The notes below the pieces were generated by a model, which saw only the letters and a program-made list of their open reading frames with translations, searched no databases and was not told where the DNA came from. Position numbers and translations under genes: made by a program. Of a stretch of 64,000 nt of DNA, positions 11,390-23,203 are shown piece after piece. The DNA is from Pomphorhynchus laevis (taxonomy: Eukaryota; Acanthocephala; Palaeacanthocephala; Echinorhynchida; Pomphorhynchidae), in contig WNNJ02003333.1 of assembly GCA_012934845.2 (NCBI GenBank), positions 47,159-111,158 of the forward strand, given 5' to 3'. How positions within the stretch are numbered: the first letter of the stretch is position 1; each line of letters starts with the position of its first letter.

Positions 11390-11800
11390 GCTGTCCGTTC
11401 GTTCAGTTTGTTCGTTCACTTTGTTTGTTCAGTTTGTTCGATCACTTTGCTTGTTTAGTTTGTTCGTTCACTTTGTTTGTTCAATTGATAGTTCAGTCCG
11501 TTTGTTCAGTCCGTTCAGTCAGTCAATTCGCTCAGTTCGTCCGTTCAGTCCGTTGTATGTTCAATCTGCTCTTTCAGTGCGTTCGTTTAATATGTTCGTT
11601 CAATCTGTTTATTTAGCATGTTCGTTCAGTCCGTTTTTCAGCATGTTCGTTCAGTCCGTTTTTCAGCATGTTCGTTCAATCCATTCGTTCAATTCGTTTG
11701 TATAATCCGTTCGTTTAATACGTTTTGTTTGTTTTCTCAGTCTGTTTGTTCAATCCGTGTGTTCAATCCATTCGTTCAGTTCGTTCGTATTTATACGCGT
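11390..11800. repeat. Degenerate minisatellite of GTTCGTTCAGTCC-type units
   Basis: About 400 bp built from variations on GTTCGTTCAGTYYG/TTCAGTTTGTTCG with short units of about 8 to 16 bp. A 24-bp version (starting TTTCAGCATGTTCGTTCAGT) is repeated at 11635-11680. Open frames rich in Phe, Val, Gln and Ser in all plus frames are consequences of the repeat and unlikely to be coding. Confidence 0.85.
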
Positions 11801-12132
11801 GCGGGGTTCCGAATATAACTGTAAGTTTTTATGGATGATTTATTCAAAATGATGTTTGATTTACTAGATAAGATGTAGTTTAATCAGACTCAACAATTAT
11901 AACTTTTCTTTTTATTTAGCATCTGATTATGCTCTTACAAAACGAATTAATACGTTATTCAGAACGCCAGAGATAGTAAGCTAAAGAAGTCTTACACTGG
12001 CATGCTGCAAAAATTGACATCTAAATTTACTTTGGAGCATTTGATTCGAAGTAGTTATGTGTATTATCCCTCAAATGTGTACCTTTGAATAATTTATATA
12101 ATTTATTGTTTAATTTATCAATTTATATAATA
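11801..12132. other. No gene recognised
   Basis: About 330 bp of non-coding sequence without a feature I can name. Confidence 0.3.
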
Positions 12133-12500
12133 ATTTATTTAACGGGTTAAATGAGTACCAGCTGCACGCCTACAAATCAACTAATAAAAAACAGAAAAAT
12201 CAAACAGATAAATTAGTTAAATTGTTTAAATGGGATCGGATGAGCGTTTGAAGCACATCAGGGAGGTTGATTGGCGTATATTAATGGGAAGATGATTTCA
12301 CGACATAGAAGCATTCATCAAAAAGGAGCCGAAGCCAAATGAGGTAGAGTAGTTTGACACATGTAAAGAAGTAAATTACGGGAACGCAATGAACAGTAAA
12401 CAGGACAATAGGCATAAAGAAAAGGAAGGTTATGAAAACTTAAAAAGGCGGAAAACATGCCCGGCGTTGCTCTTTGGGGAGAAATGTCTTACTCCCTTAG
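12133..12500 (-). mobile_element. L2-like LINE, short 3'-end copy
   Basis: The series AACGGGTTAAATGAGTACC, AGCTGCACGCCTACAAATC, GTTTGAAGCACATCAGGGAG and GGTTGATTGGCGTATATTAA parallels the 3' ends of the copies starting at about 12580 and 34618. Only the untranslated 3' part and the very end of the coding region remain. Confidence 0.6.
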
Positions 12501-12549
12501 CTTGATCTAACTGCGGTGGAGGACATCCAGCATAGGCACGCAAATGCCA

Positions 12550-14040
12550 CCTGTTTAAATTTATTAATATAAGTACAAATTTATTTAACGTGGCAAATGC
12601 GTACAAGCTGCACGCTTACAAGTCCACTAACACAAAATGAAAAAGTCGAGCAGATTAATTGTTTAAATGGGATCATATTTGGCGTTTAAAGCACGACAGG
12701 GAAGTTGATTGGTGTATATGAATGGGCAGATGATTCCACGATAGAGGAGCAAACACAAGGAAGAAGCGAAGAACAGTAAACAGGACGAGAATTATCAAGA
12801 AAAGGAAGGTTGAGAAATGAAGGGGTATGAAAAGTTACAAGGCGGAAAGCAACGAGAAGAATACGAATTTGAATATGACAATAAATTGTAGGCAAATCGA
12901 GAGAAGCAAGATGGTAGGATGTATGATCAAAAATAAGAAGACGGAGGAGAATTCGGACGGCTGCTTTGACGATGCGTTGTAGGGGAAGAAGAGTGGATTT
13001 AGGTGAGTTGGAAAATAGACTAAGACAATAATCAAGTCTAGAAAAAAGGAGAGAAGATATGAGAGTTATACAAGAAGGGAAATCGATCAATCTACGAACT
13101 TGACAGAGGTTGCGGAGAATCAATTTAAATGAGCGTACTTTATCTCTAACAAAAGGTTGTCGAAATAGAAGACTAGGAAAACGAGATTATCAATGATAAG
13201 AAAAATTGTAAAATTTAATTATACGAAGGTAGGTTCTAAGCCAAGGCGTCGAGATAGAATCCACATAATTTTGAATTTATTAGGATTCATAGAAAGGCGA
13301 TGGGAAGATGATTGGAAATTGAGGCAAGATATTTGGAAGCAGAAGCACTAAGATCATGAATACGATAAGCATGTCCATGAGCATTTATGATAATGTCGTC
13401 AGCATATTGCATAAAATGGAAGTTAAATGTATGAGATATCGAAGACAAGTCACCGTGAAGAAGATATAAAAGTAAAGGGCCTGATGTGGAGCCTTGTAGG
13501 ACATAAGAAGGGATGGAAGAAGGATAGGAAGGAGAAGCATAGAACAGACGCGAAATGTACGGTTTGATAGATATGAAGAAAACCAAGTTACAGTGGGTAA
13601 ATGGAATCATAATCACGAAGAAGGCGGTTGAGAAGAATCGAGTGATCGACGATGTCAAAAGCAGATTATAGATAAAGAGAAACTATGACACTACACAATT
13701 TTTGATCGCGCGAGACCAATAAGTCTTTATAAATTTCAAGACAAGCAATTTCAGCTGAGTGATTAGAGCGAAAAGCGGTTCGGAAAGGAGGAAACAAGTT
13801 GGAGGAAAGAGATATACATTAACTTGCTTGAGAACAAGACGCCCAAGGAGTTTGGAGAGGATGAGAGAAGTTGAATAGGACGGTACGAAGATGGTAGTGA
13901 GCTGTCGAGATATTTATTTTTTGAGGAGAGGGCGAACCGTGAGGCATTTTAAGTTGGAAGGAAATGTGCGACTACGGATAGACAAGTTGAACAATGTGGT
14001 TATGAAGGATGAGATAGCGGAGCAGATATTTTTAACCAAT
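12550..14040 (-). mobile_element. L2-like LINE relic (RT and C-terminus), continuing after a nested insertion at 14546-14660
   Basis: Minus-strand frames carry the L2/CR1 RT order. Near 13500 there is a VLQGSTSGPLLLYLLHGDL block followed by FMQYADDIII (catalytic YADD). Near 13000 there is LISSLLFSRLDYCLSLFSNS, then PLQRIVKAAVRILL, the 'SRLDYCNSLL..LP......LQ.VQNAAARL' signature of the L2 group. Upstream residues (about 13800-13990) correspond to the RT start seen in the second copy at 35.2-35.7 kb. The relic is broken by several frameshifts and stops and is split at 14040 by a Penelope-like copy. Confidence 0.8.
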
Positions 14041-14545
14041 TAAATAAGCTAACTGAGTCTACGTATTTTATATTGCAAATTAAATTAATAAATAATTGTT
14101 ATAAGATTTTATATAATTTATATCAAGATGAAATATAAACTGAAATTAAAAATAAAAATCAATTTTTATGAATTGACTAATAGATAACAAACTATGTATC
14201 AGAATAAGGATTAGAGGTCATCAGGAGGAACTGCTATGTTATCAGGTTTCGGCCCCTAACTCCTCTACCCAACATAGCAGTGGGGGCCAAATACATACTA
14301 ATGATGTATTTCCTCTGAAATAACTATATAGTATCTTATTCTAATACAAAGTATATTATTTATTATCCATCCATAAAAATTTGCCACTTAAGAGTTTAAA
14401 TTTATTCTTTATATTATTGTGTTGATTTATATATTTTACTATTTTCTGCTTGATGTTATTTTTATAGTAACCTAGTTTAAAATATGTATCTTTTAAATTA
14501 TTTAAATGATTTTGAAGAAAGCCAATATCATTACATATTGTTGCA
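14041..14545 (-). mobile_element. Penelope-like 3'-end copy nested inside the L2-like LINE
   Basis: It runs from the family terminus (AAGCTAACTGAGTCTACGTA) through tail and structured core (about 14216-14318) into the C-terminal RT codons, ending in the region ICNDIGFLQNHLNNL. The L2-like sequence stops at 14040 (..GATATTTTTAA) and resumes at 14546 (CAAGTGAGTGGTAATTTG), the two halves of a stretch continuous at 35630-35680. Stem pair 9 is U-A, and hairpin pair 7 is A-U in this copy. Confidence 0.85.
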
Positions 14546-14660
14546 AGTGAGTGGTAATTTGTTCAGAAGGAAAGTTTTATTAGATAATAAGAGAAGAACC
14601 GTATAAACTTCATCCGACGAAACGGGAAGAAGGTGGAATAATTCTGGGAGGGAAGTAAAT
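14546..14660 (-). mobile_element. Continuation of the L2-like LINE beyond the nested insertion
   Basis: CATCCGACGAAACGGGAAGA and AGGTGGAAT match 35720-35770 of the second L2-like copy in the same order. Confidence 0.75.
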
Positions 14661-16130
14661 TTATTTTATAAATATTAAATAAATTTAAAAAGACTTAAGC
14701 GACTTTAAACAACATGATAAATCATCTTGCTGATCAATCCACTCAATTGAAACTCAGTCTATCAATCAGTTTGTCTGATTGAATGGAATTGATAGATTCC
14801 ATTGGTATTTTATAAATTCTTTTGAATTTGATAAAATATTGATTCAATTGATGAAACTTATTTACTGGACGTTATGTCGGTAACATTGTTTGCATATATG
14901 TCATTTATTATTTTATCTTCCCAATTGAGAACATATTGCCGTTTTTGCAACATTAGTACTCTATCAGATTTCAGAATAGGCATAATTTCACTTAAGTTGT
15001 TTACAGACCAATAGAAATATATTTCAAGTGTCCTCAATGTAAGTTCCTTTGATCGAACTTACATCCAATTTGATACAGAAGTAAAAACATTTCAAAGCGC
15101 AGCTGAACTAAAGTATACCTAAAATAGACGCTTGCGCAAGCTATGACCTTGAGTTTTTGATGTAACGATTTTTTATTCAAAAAATGCTTGAATTGACTGT
15201 CAGGCAAGTTTGAACAATTGCTATTCAGCCTGAAGAATAAAACTTGTACTTTGAATCTATGTTGACTTAAGTTATTGAACTAAAATGTTAAGTTTCACTC
15301 TTAAAATTGCAAATAGTCAAGGTGAGATATATGATATGTTCGCAAAATATCATTTCCATTTTCCGATATTTGAGTAATTGGGATCGCTTTTAGGTCGATA
15401 GTGTTATCTATGGAAAATCAGCCTGTATTTTTCCTAGGCTGGTAGTAATGCCATTGAAAATGAAATATCGATTGATTAAATACAAGATTTTCTTTACTTG
15501 ACGCACTTAACATTCAGTAAAATGTAGATTCGTTTTTTGCAACTACCTAGACTAATATATAGTATTTCTCAAGCAACGATGCTTTTACTTTTGATAAATG
15601 ACCTGTTATAAAACTAGAATATCATCAATTCTGTAAGTATTAAATTTTGGAGACTAGATCAACATTGCGTTCAAATGTAGAGTTCTTTTAGATGAGTATA
15701 AGCTAATGTGTCAAAATGTTGTTTTCAGCATAACATCTTTGGAGTAAACTTTAAAAACGTAGAGCGCTTATAATATTCAACAAGACATTTAACAAATAGC
15801 ATAATGTCATGATCTAAGAGTTATTGTTCATATCAACTAGGCTTAATACAGAAATATGGCACCATTTTTGTATTAAGTCTGATTTTTACAAATCAGACAA
15901 TTTTTTTAACGTAATTGATGCCCTCTTGTGTTATCAGTATCATTTTTTACAAATATTTAGTTAAGGATATGAAATTAAAAAATTAATCTAACATAATGAT
16001 TAATATTAATCTAACATTATTCAATGTTCGTCGGATATATGTTTTCTCGCATTATATGTGTAATATCGGGTTGTGTTCCTACGCGTGTGATTTAAACTTT
16101 TTATGAATCTTTATTTTGATTTCTTAGAAA
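14661..16130. other. No gene recognised over about 1.5 kb
   Basis: AT-rich, without long open frames or repeats shared with the rest of the window that I could find. Confidence 0.3.
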
Positions 16131-17035
16131 TGGTTTTTAAAATTTGGTTTTTAAAATTTCGTAGAAATTTTCAGTCACTACTACTTTAGACTGGAAACTA
16201 CCTCATATTGAAAGACCATTAACATTGAAGTATATCATGCTTTTTTTTATTAAATCTTTAAAAAATTAAAAAAATACATGTCTCCTTGTAATAGTATGTT
16301 CATTGAAAATCACTTTTGATTAGCAATTTCATTAGTATCATGTAATTGAATCACATTAGTTCATTCATAAAAGTAATATCAACACGCTATTGTCCATTTA
16401 TTTTTTAAATTGCTGATTTTTACATATATTTTATAAATATTCTGATTTATTAATAATTAACTGTAATTTGAGCAAGATATATGCAGCTAATCTAAAGGAT
16501 GAAAGTAGTTGTGCTGACTGGCTAAGAAGTCAATGTATTTTTTAATTAAATTGCCCCGTAATTATTTAAATATATTTTTCCCTTCAAACCCAACAATTAC
16601 AGGAAACTTTTATAGGAAGATATTTTGACTTATCCAATCAGCATAACTACTTTCATCCATTAGATTAGAGTATGATTAGCTATGATTAGCTATTAAATAT
16701 GATTGGGGAAGCTATGATTAGCTTCCCCAATCATATTTTGTCATTCATAAATTAGAATAATTATAAATATATTTAGGTGTAACATATGCAAAAGTTAGTA
16801 ATTCAAAAAATCGAATATAAAATTTTATAAAATTTTTTTAATTTATTTAAAAGAGATATGATTTTTTTGCGTTCTTCCATCTTGGCTCTGCAATCAAGTA
16901 ATTTTCTACTTTTCCATACTTCAATGTTAACGGTCTTTCAATATGAGGTAGCATCCAGTCTAAAGTAATAGTGACTGAAAATTTCCACAAAAATTTTCAC
17001 AAATTTTCAAAAAAAAATACATTTTCATCGAAGTT
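16130..17035. repeat. Foldback (large inverted-repeat) element with nested palindromes
   Basis: Outer arms 16164-16233 and 16916-16985 are inverted copies of 70 bp differing at only 4 positions. Inner arms 16487-16535 and 16627-16668 are also inverted copies around the same centre (about 16575). A perfect 20-bp hairpin with a TGAT loop lies at 16695-16738. No coding sequence is visible inside. The arrangement fits a non-autonomous foldback DNA element or an old palindromic duplication. The right edge touches the CR1-like LINE at 17036. Confidence 0.75.
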
Positions 17036-18425
17036 TACAGCATTCCTGGATTCCTGATGATTGGAAAAGTGCAATTGTTGTGCCTATTCCAAAGAAGCAG
17101 TTGGCACTAACTTGTTCAGATTTTAGACCAATTAGTCTTACTAGTGTTATTTCTAAAATTATGGAGAGGCTCATTGCGAAGAGAATACGTGACCATCTAA
17201 AATTATATCAAATTCTTGACGATTTTTAGCACGGCCTCCAACCCGGTCGCTCGTGCCTAACTAATATGTTAAAAGTTCGCGAACATTGGGTAGCTGCTCT
17301 TAGTTCGGCTTTTACAGTTGATATAATATTTATTGATTTCTCTAAGGCATTTGAAAAAGTTACACACACTCGTTTAGATTCATTATTACGTCAATGGACC
17401 GATCTTTAGCTGTGCGATTAGATGAAGTTTTGTCAACAGCTCGACGTGTTCATTCAGTGTTCCTCAGTGTACGGTCTTAGGTCCACTTATCTTTATCATA
17501 TTTTTGAATGACCAACTTCTAAGTTTAGTGTCCTCATCTGGCATTTGCTGACGATGTCAAAATATGGGTAACAACCCAAAACGAGACGGTTTGTAAATTT
17601 GAACATGACATTAACTGTATCTGGACTTGGTGTAATAATACTGGCTTGATACTTAACGCGACAAAGTGTGTATGGATGAGATTGGGTAGAGATAAAACTC
17701 ATTTTGACTACAAAATAAATGGACATTCAGTCAAGCAAGTCTCAGAACATCGTAATCTAGGAGTGATAATTATTGCAAGAACAAACATCAATCATGCGCG
17801 GTTAAAAGCGATACGCGCCTTATACTGCATCAATACTACTTATGCAAAATTATCGGCACTAATTTTCGCCAAACTTTAGTGTGCCCTAGTAAGACCACAT
17901 TTTGAGTATTGTGTACAGGCAACCTTTCCAACAACCAGGGGTGAGTTGATTAACTTGGAAAATGTATTCAGACGTGCTTCCCGGCTGTATTGTCGAGAAA
18001 GTTTTACTTCAAGGTTAAGATGCTTGAATGTTTTATCAGTGAGGTATCGCTATCTTTATCTTGACTTGATTGCAGTTTGGCGAATTATATATTTAGTTGA
18101 TAATTTTTGTGTGGATGTTAAATTTCGTGAAAATACGAGATTGTGAGAGGATTGTATAATGCTGTTTAAAAAATTGTAAGGTAAGCTGCGAAAATTCTAC
18201 ATACTGTCTGAACGGGCAGTAGATATTTGGAATAGTTTGCCTGAAAATATCGCTGCCGTCACCGTTTTCCTTGCTTCCAAAAACAGGGTTCGACGTTAGA
18301 TATACGATCAGGCTGATTTGTCACCTTTTCTAATTTACCCATTTAGTTGATATTTTTTCTTTTTTGTCTTGTGTGATCGGCTTAAAGCCTTATGGCTAAG
18401 TCTGTAATATAATAATTTTTTAATA
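17036..18425 (+). mobile_element. CR1/jockey-like LINE relic, 5'-truncated
   Basis: Plus-strand frames read IPDDWKSAIVVPIPKK, FRPISLTSVISKIMERLIAK (RT motifs 1-2), then IIFIDFSKAFEKVTH (motif A), and later HLLTMSKYG where the catalytic box is eroded. The downstream part reads RPHFEYC followed by FRRASRLYCRESFTSRLRCL and YLYLDLIAVW. The 3' end near 18390-18420 reads AAAGCCTTATGGCTAAGTCT followed by TAA-type repeats, the usual CR1/SR1-type tail. Stops and frameshifts are numerous, so it is old. Nothing upstream of the RT remains. Confidence 0.85.
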
Positions 18426-18479
18426 ATTTATTATTCATTAGATACAATATTCGGTTCCCTCAAATGGGCCTTTGTGCAA

Positions 18480-20200
18480 TCAATAATACTCATGCCATTG
18501 TTTTATATGATTGAATGCGAGCCAGTAGGGGAAGCTCTAAGGCATGCCGCAGCGAGAACTGGGCAATCTTAGACAATCAGACGAGGATCGAGCGATTGCA
18601 AACAAAACTTATCTATTCATCCCTGCCAAAATGTCGGAATATTTGCTCTCTTGTGCGCAGCTAGTGATTTCTGGAAAATCCTCATATCATCGCCCATACC
18701 ACCAGATGTGGAGATTAATTTCGTCCGAGCCTCGAAATCGAATTCAGCTCGGACATCAGTGAGCTCAGGTTCACGATATTGTGTCGGATTGAAGACAACC
18801 CTCCTTGTTTGCAGGAAATGGCATGGCTGATATTAACGCCATCTCCACAAGCGCAGACGCTCTTAATCAAATCGATGGGTGTCTAACCGTACCGGTCGCA
18901 GAGTGCATCTATTAATTCATTGCGAATTGGGTGGAAGCGTTCCCCCTTACTGGTAGAGCGCTTAACCACGAGGAGGCGTCATCCCTGGAGGCGTGATAGA
19001 TTATTTGGGTTGTGACTAGACCAAGTCTAGCCACGCTTATCTATAATCTATCGATACGGAATTGGCGTTGCTCTATAAAACCAGATTTATAGTGCGGTCT
19101 TGTAGTAAGTAGAACGTGTTTCCAGTTTCTCCGGTTTGAAATGTATTGCATATTTTTTAAAAACACCCGAATTCCAGGTGCGCAGAAAACCTTGGGTCAC
19201 ATATGCCAAGTTTATCGCTTATCGGAGAACTTAAGATCGTCATCCAGTATTCGTCCACTCTTCGTCCTATGACTGCAAGAACGACCCTTTCGTCGACTGA
19301 GCGCATGAAATACGTTCACTTGAACTGTACCAAACGAACAAACCTGGTGTAAGCAACGTGTGGATCGATCTCTCTGACGCGTGTCAAACGATCAATAAAA
19401 TTAGACCTGCGCTCTACCTCCAATTCAGTGCCGCTGTATTCGTACTGTGTTGTGCCTATGGGAACACACAGATTTTTGATACCAGGTGTGGACAGTTCGA
19501 CATCATCGGATAAAAGAGAGAGATGTCGACTCTACTATGCTTCTTGCTAGCAATTTGGTTTTAGATGCGTTTACATGATAACCGTACTTAGGACCAAGCT
19601 CTAAGAAAATGGACCACACTTTCCTAAGTTGTTGAATTTCCTGACAAAATTACTATAATCTGTGTACAATATTTGGGTAACACCAGAAAACTGTTTACGT
19701 GTATTTTCCATTAAGAGAAGATATACTATTGATAAGCCGGTCATTGCAAGGGGATTCGCTTATGTGAAGCCCTCGTGTGAATATATCCTATCACCGCCAA
19801 AGGTGAGCTTAACCGGTGATGCTAGATTACTAAGCAAGTCGACAAATCAGGCGCTATATACGTCATATTGACGAATGCGGCTTTTCCATTAATCACGTTA
19901 AAAGTGTTGGACGCATCAACAGCAAGGACGCAATAGTCCGGGTTGGCTTCGAAACATTTGCAAAAAGAATGTGTTGCGTATTCGATCACGCTCCTCTGCG
20001 AGGCTGCCAATTGCATAAATTTCGCAACGTCTTGCAAATCTTCCCGGGTTACTCGCAATATCACATTGGAAACGATGCGCCTTGCAACGTCACAAATGAC
20101 AATCGCTCGAACACCACCAGTGTCCGACCGATTGCAAGAGCCACTAACCTGCAGGTCGTAAACGCCTCAAGACAGATAGAACGAATATGATGATAATTTT
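18480..20200 (-). mobile_element. LINE relic with restriction-like endonuclease (RLE), family A
   Basis: Minus-strand pieces in order: PDYCVLAVDASNTFNVING (RT motif A), IYSHEGFT..NPLAMTGLSI (motif B), ILYTDYSNFVRKFNNLGKCG (catalytic box), STPGIKNLCVPIGTTQYEYS, and a C-terminal CACGDGVNISHAISC followed by GGLSSIRHNIVN. The last piece is the zinc-binding CCHC and RHN blocks that precede the restriction-like endonuclease in the R2/NeSL/Hero class. It is badly broken. GC content is above that of the flanks. No rDNA target sequence is seen, so this is not a canonical R2 insertion. Confidence 0.75.
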
Positions 20201-20349
20201 TTACTGATATGCTAATAATTATTTACAACAATATTTATTAAAATAATTTTTCTTCAAATAGGCCTTAACCTAGTTGTTGTTTCAAAACATTGGTATTAAT
20301 GTAGGTTGTTCGAATCATTGAGTGGATTCGCTCAATTGTTGGGGTTTCT

Positions 20350-21420
20350 TACAGATGCTCGTCAAATTGCCAAAGATACACATTTTGCGGGGATGAATGA
20401 AATGTTGCTTCTAAGGTGAGTGATGCATTCGTGATAGGATGTATTGTGTTTAACCGCCTGTTGACCTTCGATCTGTCGTAATAATCTGCCTGCATATGAC
20501 CTATGTTTCCTAGCGCATAAAACGTAAGAGGGTGAAATCCGGAGCACTCGATTTTTGCTGCTCGTTTTCTATTCTCATGATAATTATGCGAATCGATACT
20601 CCGTTGGGAATACGATGAGACAAGCGGGTTGAAAATATAAACGTCATTGAATGACCGCTCCTTCATAAAGGACCGCTCCTTTATAATAATGAAGAGTGTT
20701 ATTAAGCCCACTATACCCATGGTTTGGAGCAAAACAAAAAGAATGGAAATAAAAATACATCAATTTACAATAATTTTGTGTGTTCTCAAATCGTAAACGC
20801 ATCATTTCGTTTGACTATAATGTTTGACAACCAATTCTTTAATTCTTTATCGATACGTTTCTATGCAGTGTTGTGGAGCATCGACGGTGTGCAAAGCATA
20901 TAGCTAACCTAACAACACAAGGGAACGTATACAAAATATGGACAAATAAATATCTGAAGTAAGGATACGCAGCTACGATCACAGTACTTACAAACACAGT
21001 TCGGGCCTTTAAGATGGCAAGACTTAATTTTTGCATATATTATCATTGTTATGATATTGGATAATGTAACATTACTTATGTTTATTATCTTGTTTTAGTG
21101 GTAATTGGTGACAGATTCTGCGGAAGGTTTGGAAAATGAATCCATTAACAGACACCCGCCAAATAAATGATCGTTTAATAGCTCTTGCGTTCATCCATTT
21201 AGATTGTGTATACACCGGCGTTTTTCCTTATTGTTTGAAGCATGTGATTTACAAGCACGCAGAGACCATTCGTATTCTTTACCTGGATCGACATGATGCT
21301 CTAAGATTCCGAGCCTACCCAGTCTCGCCGAAAGGCTTAAAATTTGCCTACGTGTGTCAGATACGTTTGATATACCGGTGATTCTAGGGATCAAGCTGTG
21401 ACGGATATGTTCCTCTAGTG
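20350..21420 (-). mobile_element. RLE-type LINE relic, C-terminal half
   Basis: At 21191-21394 the minus strand gives VSDTRRQILSLSARLGRLGI, the 'ERR.LSLPARLGGLGI.(D/N)P....YE.S' block between RT and endonuclease of RLE LINEs. At 20349-20732 it gives NYHENRKRAAKIECSGFHPL then TFYALGNIGHM, corresponding to the 'YE.RVR..E.G.F.PLVF...GG.G' block at the extreme C-terminus. The segment between (20740-21180) is eroded. It lies 5' of family A relic 18480-20200 in the same orientation, so it is a separate copy. Confidence 0.65.
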
Positions 21421-21819
21421 CCTGAAATTACACGGATCGAAAGCGACAAGTCCTCTTCGCGTAGGTCATATTATGTTGGAATGAGTATGTCAGAACATTG
21501 TATGCGACTTGTGGGTCGATTTCTGTTTATTACATCTTACCTTTCGTGTCTGCGAAATTAATTCGTTATATAAAGCTTCCATCTCTCGACCTTTTCCAAC
21601 CCATATATTTATCTTTACTTTCCGATGAATATCTTCTTTTCCCTTGTGAATAATCCTCAAATAATATATGATTATATATAAAAATATAATCATATAATTA
21701 TATGATTATATAGTAATCATATGATTACTCAAATCATAATAATCCTCAAATAAATTTACTAATATAATCTTTGACATAGAAGATTAGAGCTCTTTGTTAG
21801 TATGCACACTTGAGGATCC
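21421..21819. other. AT-rich spacer with palindromes
   Basis: The palindrome GTAATCATATGATTAC sits near 21710-21726, and the flanking ATGATTATATA/TATATAATCAT words are also inverted. No gene is seen. Confidence 0.35.
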
Positions 21820-23060
21820 CTAATGCTCGTCGTGGTTTGACGCCCTTCCAAAACCGCCGTGACCGGAATCAACGACATCCATGGTGTCCACATAACTCAT
21901 ATCCTCAAGTCTTTGTCATCGCCGCCATCCGAAATCTTATCATCTGTGGGCTTTCTTGACGCACGCATTTTCTCGATTTCTTTGTAGTCGATCTTTTTCT
22001 TGACAGTTCGCTCCTTCTTTGACGTCTCAACTATGGCGTCCGCCGCCTGTCTCGCCAAATCAACATCATCAGTGATCAGAAAGTCACCAAAAATCGTGCC
22101 CGACATGACTTGCCGCACGTCGATCCCTATTAAACCAATGTCCTTGAATATTCCTATCGTATGATCCTCGACATACTCCAGGTTTGGAATTTGTTTTGCA
22201 ATCCAGGTTCCCCTGTGGTCGGGATTATAAATAGTACGCGGCACCCACTTGCCCATGTATGCTGGGTTCGTTTTCATTGGGGCAGACAAGTCACCGTCGG
22301 CTTCATCGTCCCAATCATCTGGCTTTGTTGCTTCAATGTCCTCTATGAGTTCAGGCAGCTCCCAATTATCAGGAATTTTGTCGTTGGGATCAGCAATCCA
22401 CTCTCGGTCATCCCAATCTGACGGCTTGGCATCAGACGGGTATGCGATTTCGCGGGGTCGCAGAATTGGCCAGTCGTCGATTAAATTTCCCGCTTGAACG
22501 GACTCGTTGTCGATCATTACTTCGTATGACCGATTAGATGCATAGAGATGCAACGTGTAAACGTGCGTGAACACGTCGTCCTTACACTTAGGGCTCCATT
22601 TACAATTATAGTTTGTGCCATTGTGATTTATGATAACGTGCCCGATTCGCTTCTGAAGACCACAGATATCGGGACCAAACATTATGTAATATGGTGTAGA
22701 GTCTGTAAGCGTTTACTGGCTGGTTCCTGAACTGAAAAGCTTCACGTAACCGCCTCCGCAATCAATATTCTGTTCGAATGCCACCGAAAATTGTACGATG
22801 AGATCGTGATCCTCAGTGATGGCATGAGTCGCAAACCGTTTAGACATCCAATGAAAACGGGCATTTTAGTTGTTTTCAGTCCGATAGACTTTGATTCATT
22901 GGAGTACTTCTTTGTGGCAACTACAAATTTGCATTGTGGCTTGTCCGGCTTTGAAGGGATAGCCCATTCTTTCAGCGGACCATCGCCATCGAATGAATCT
23001 GTGAAATAGACCAGCCTACTCGTCAAATCCGGACGTCCAATTGAAGTAGGGAAGCCAAAG
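21820..23060 (-). pseudogene. CALR: Calreticulin, intronless remnant (pseudogene)
   Basis: Calreticulin is the ER luminal Ca2+-binding lectin chaperone. The open part (21897-22682) begins MFGPDICG, then HVYTLHLYASNRSYEVMIDN, three P-domain type-A repeats (KPSDWDDREWIADP, IPDNWELPELIED, KPDDWDDEADGD) and type-B repeats (MGKWVPRTIYNPDHRGTW), then SGTIFGDFLITDDVDLA. Upstream (22742-23026) the N-domain continues with RLVYFTDSFDGD, SKSIGLKTT and, in another frame, FEQNIDCGGGYVKLFSSG. One frameshift lies near 22850. A TAA stands at the position of a usual Lys eight codons before the MFG. A second frameshift lies near 21895, after which the other frame ends ASNHDEH with a stop at 21820-21822, an ER-retention tail (H/K)DEL changed in its last residue. 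No signal peptide is visible and there are no introns. It sits between two LINE relics, as expected of a decayed retrocopy or dead duplicate. Confidence 0.85.
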
Positions 23061-23203
23061 CTCGTCGGAGATCGAATGCGTTCGCAAGAGTGTCGTCTGC
23101 ACGGTGCGGCTATGTTCAGCCCAGCTCCAATGCCATTATCATTTCTCTGACAAGTCTGTATCGACTCTAGATGTTGTTCTTGATCATCATATATCAGACT
23201 GGA
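23061..23203. other. Spacer between the calreticulin remnant and the RLE LINE
   Basis: No recognisable coding. It may hold the lost 5' end of the calreticulin copy, but no signal-peptide-like frame is seen. Confidence 0.3.

Noticed and set aside
11373-11818. Phe/Val/Ser-rich ORFs of up to 110 codons on the plus strand.
   Set aside because: They are translations of a minisatellite and open in several frames at once.
21820-23060. A very short intron (GT...AG of 14 nt) removing the stop upstream of MFGPDICG in the calreticulin remnant.
   Set aside because: The frame is the same on both sides of the stop and the length matches calreticulin exactly without removal; removing 14 nt would shift the frame.
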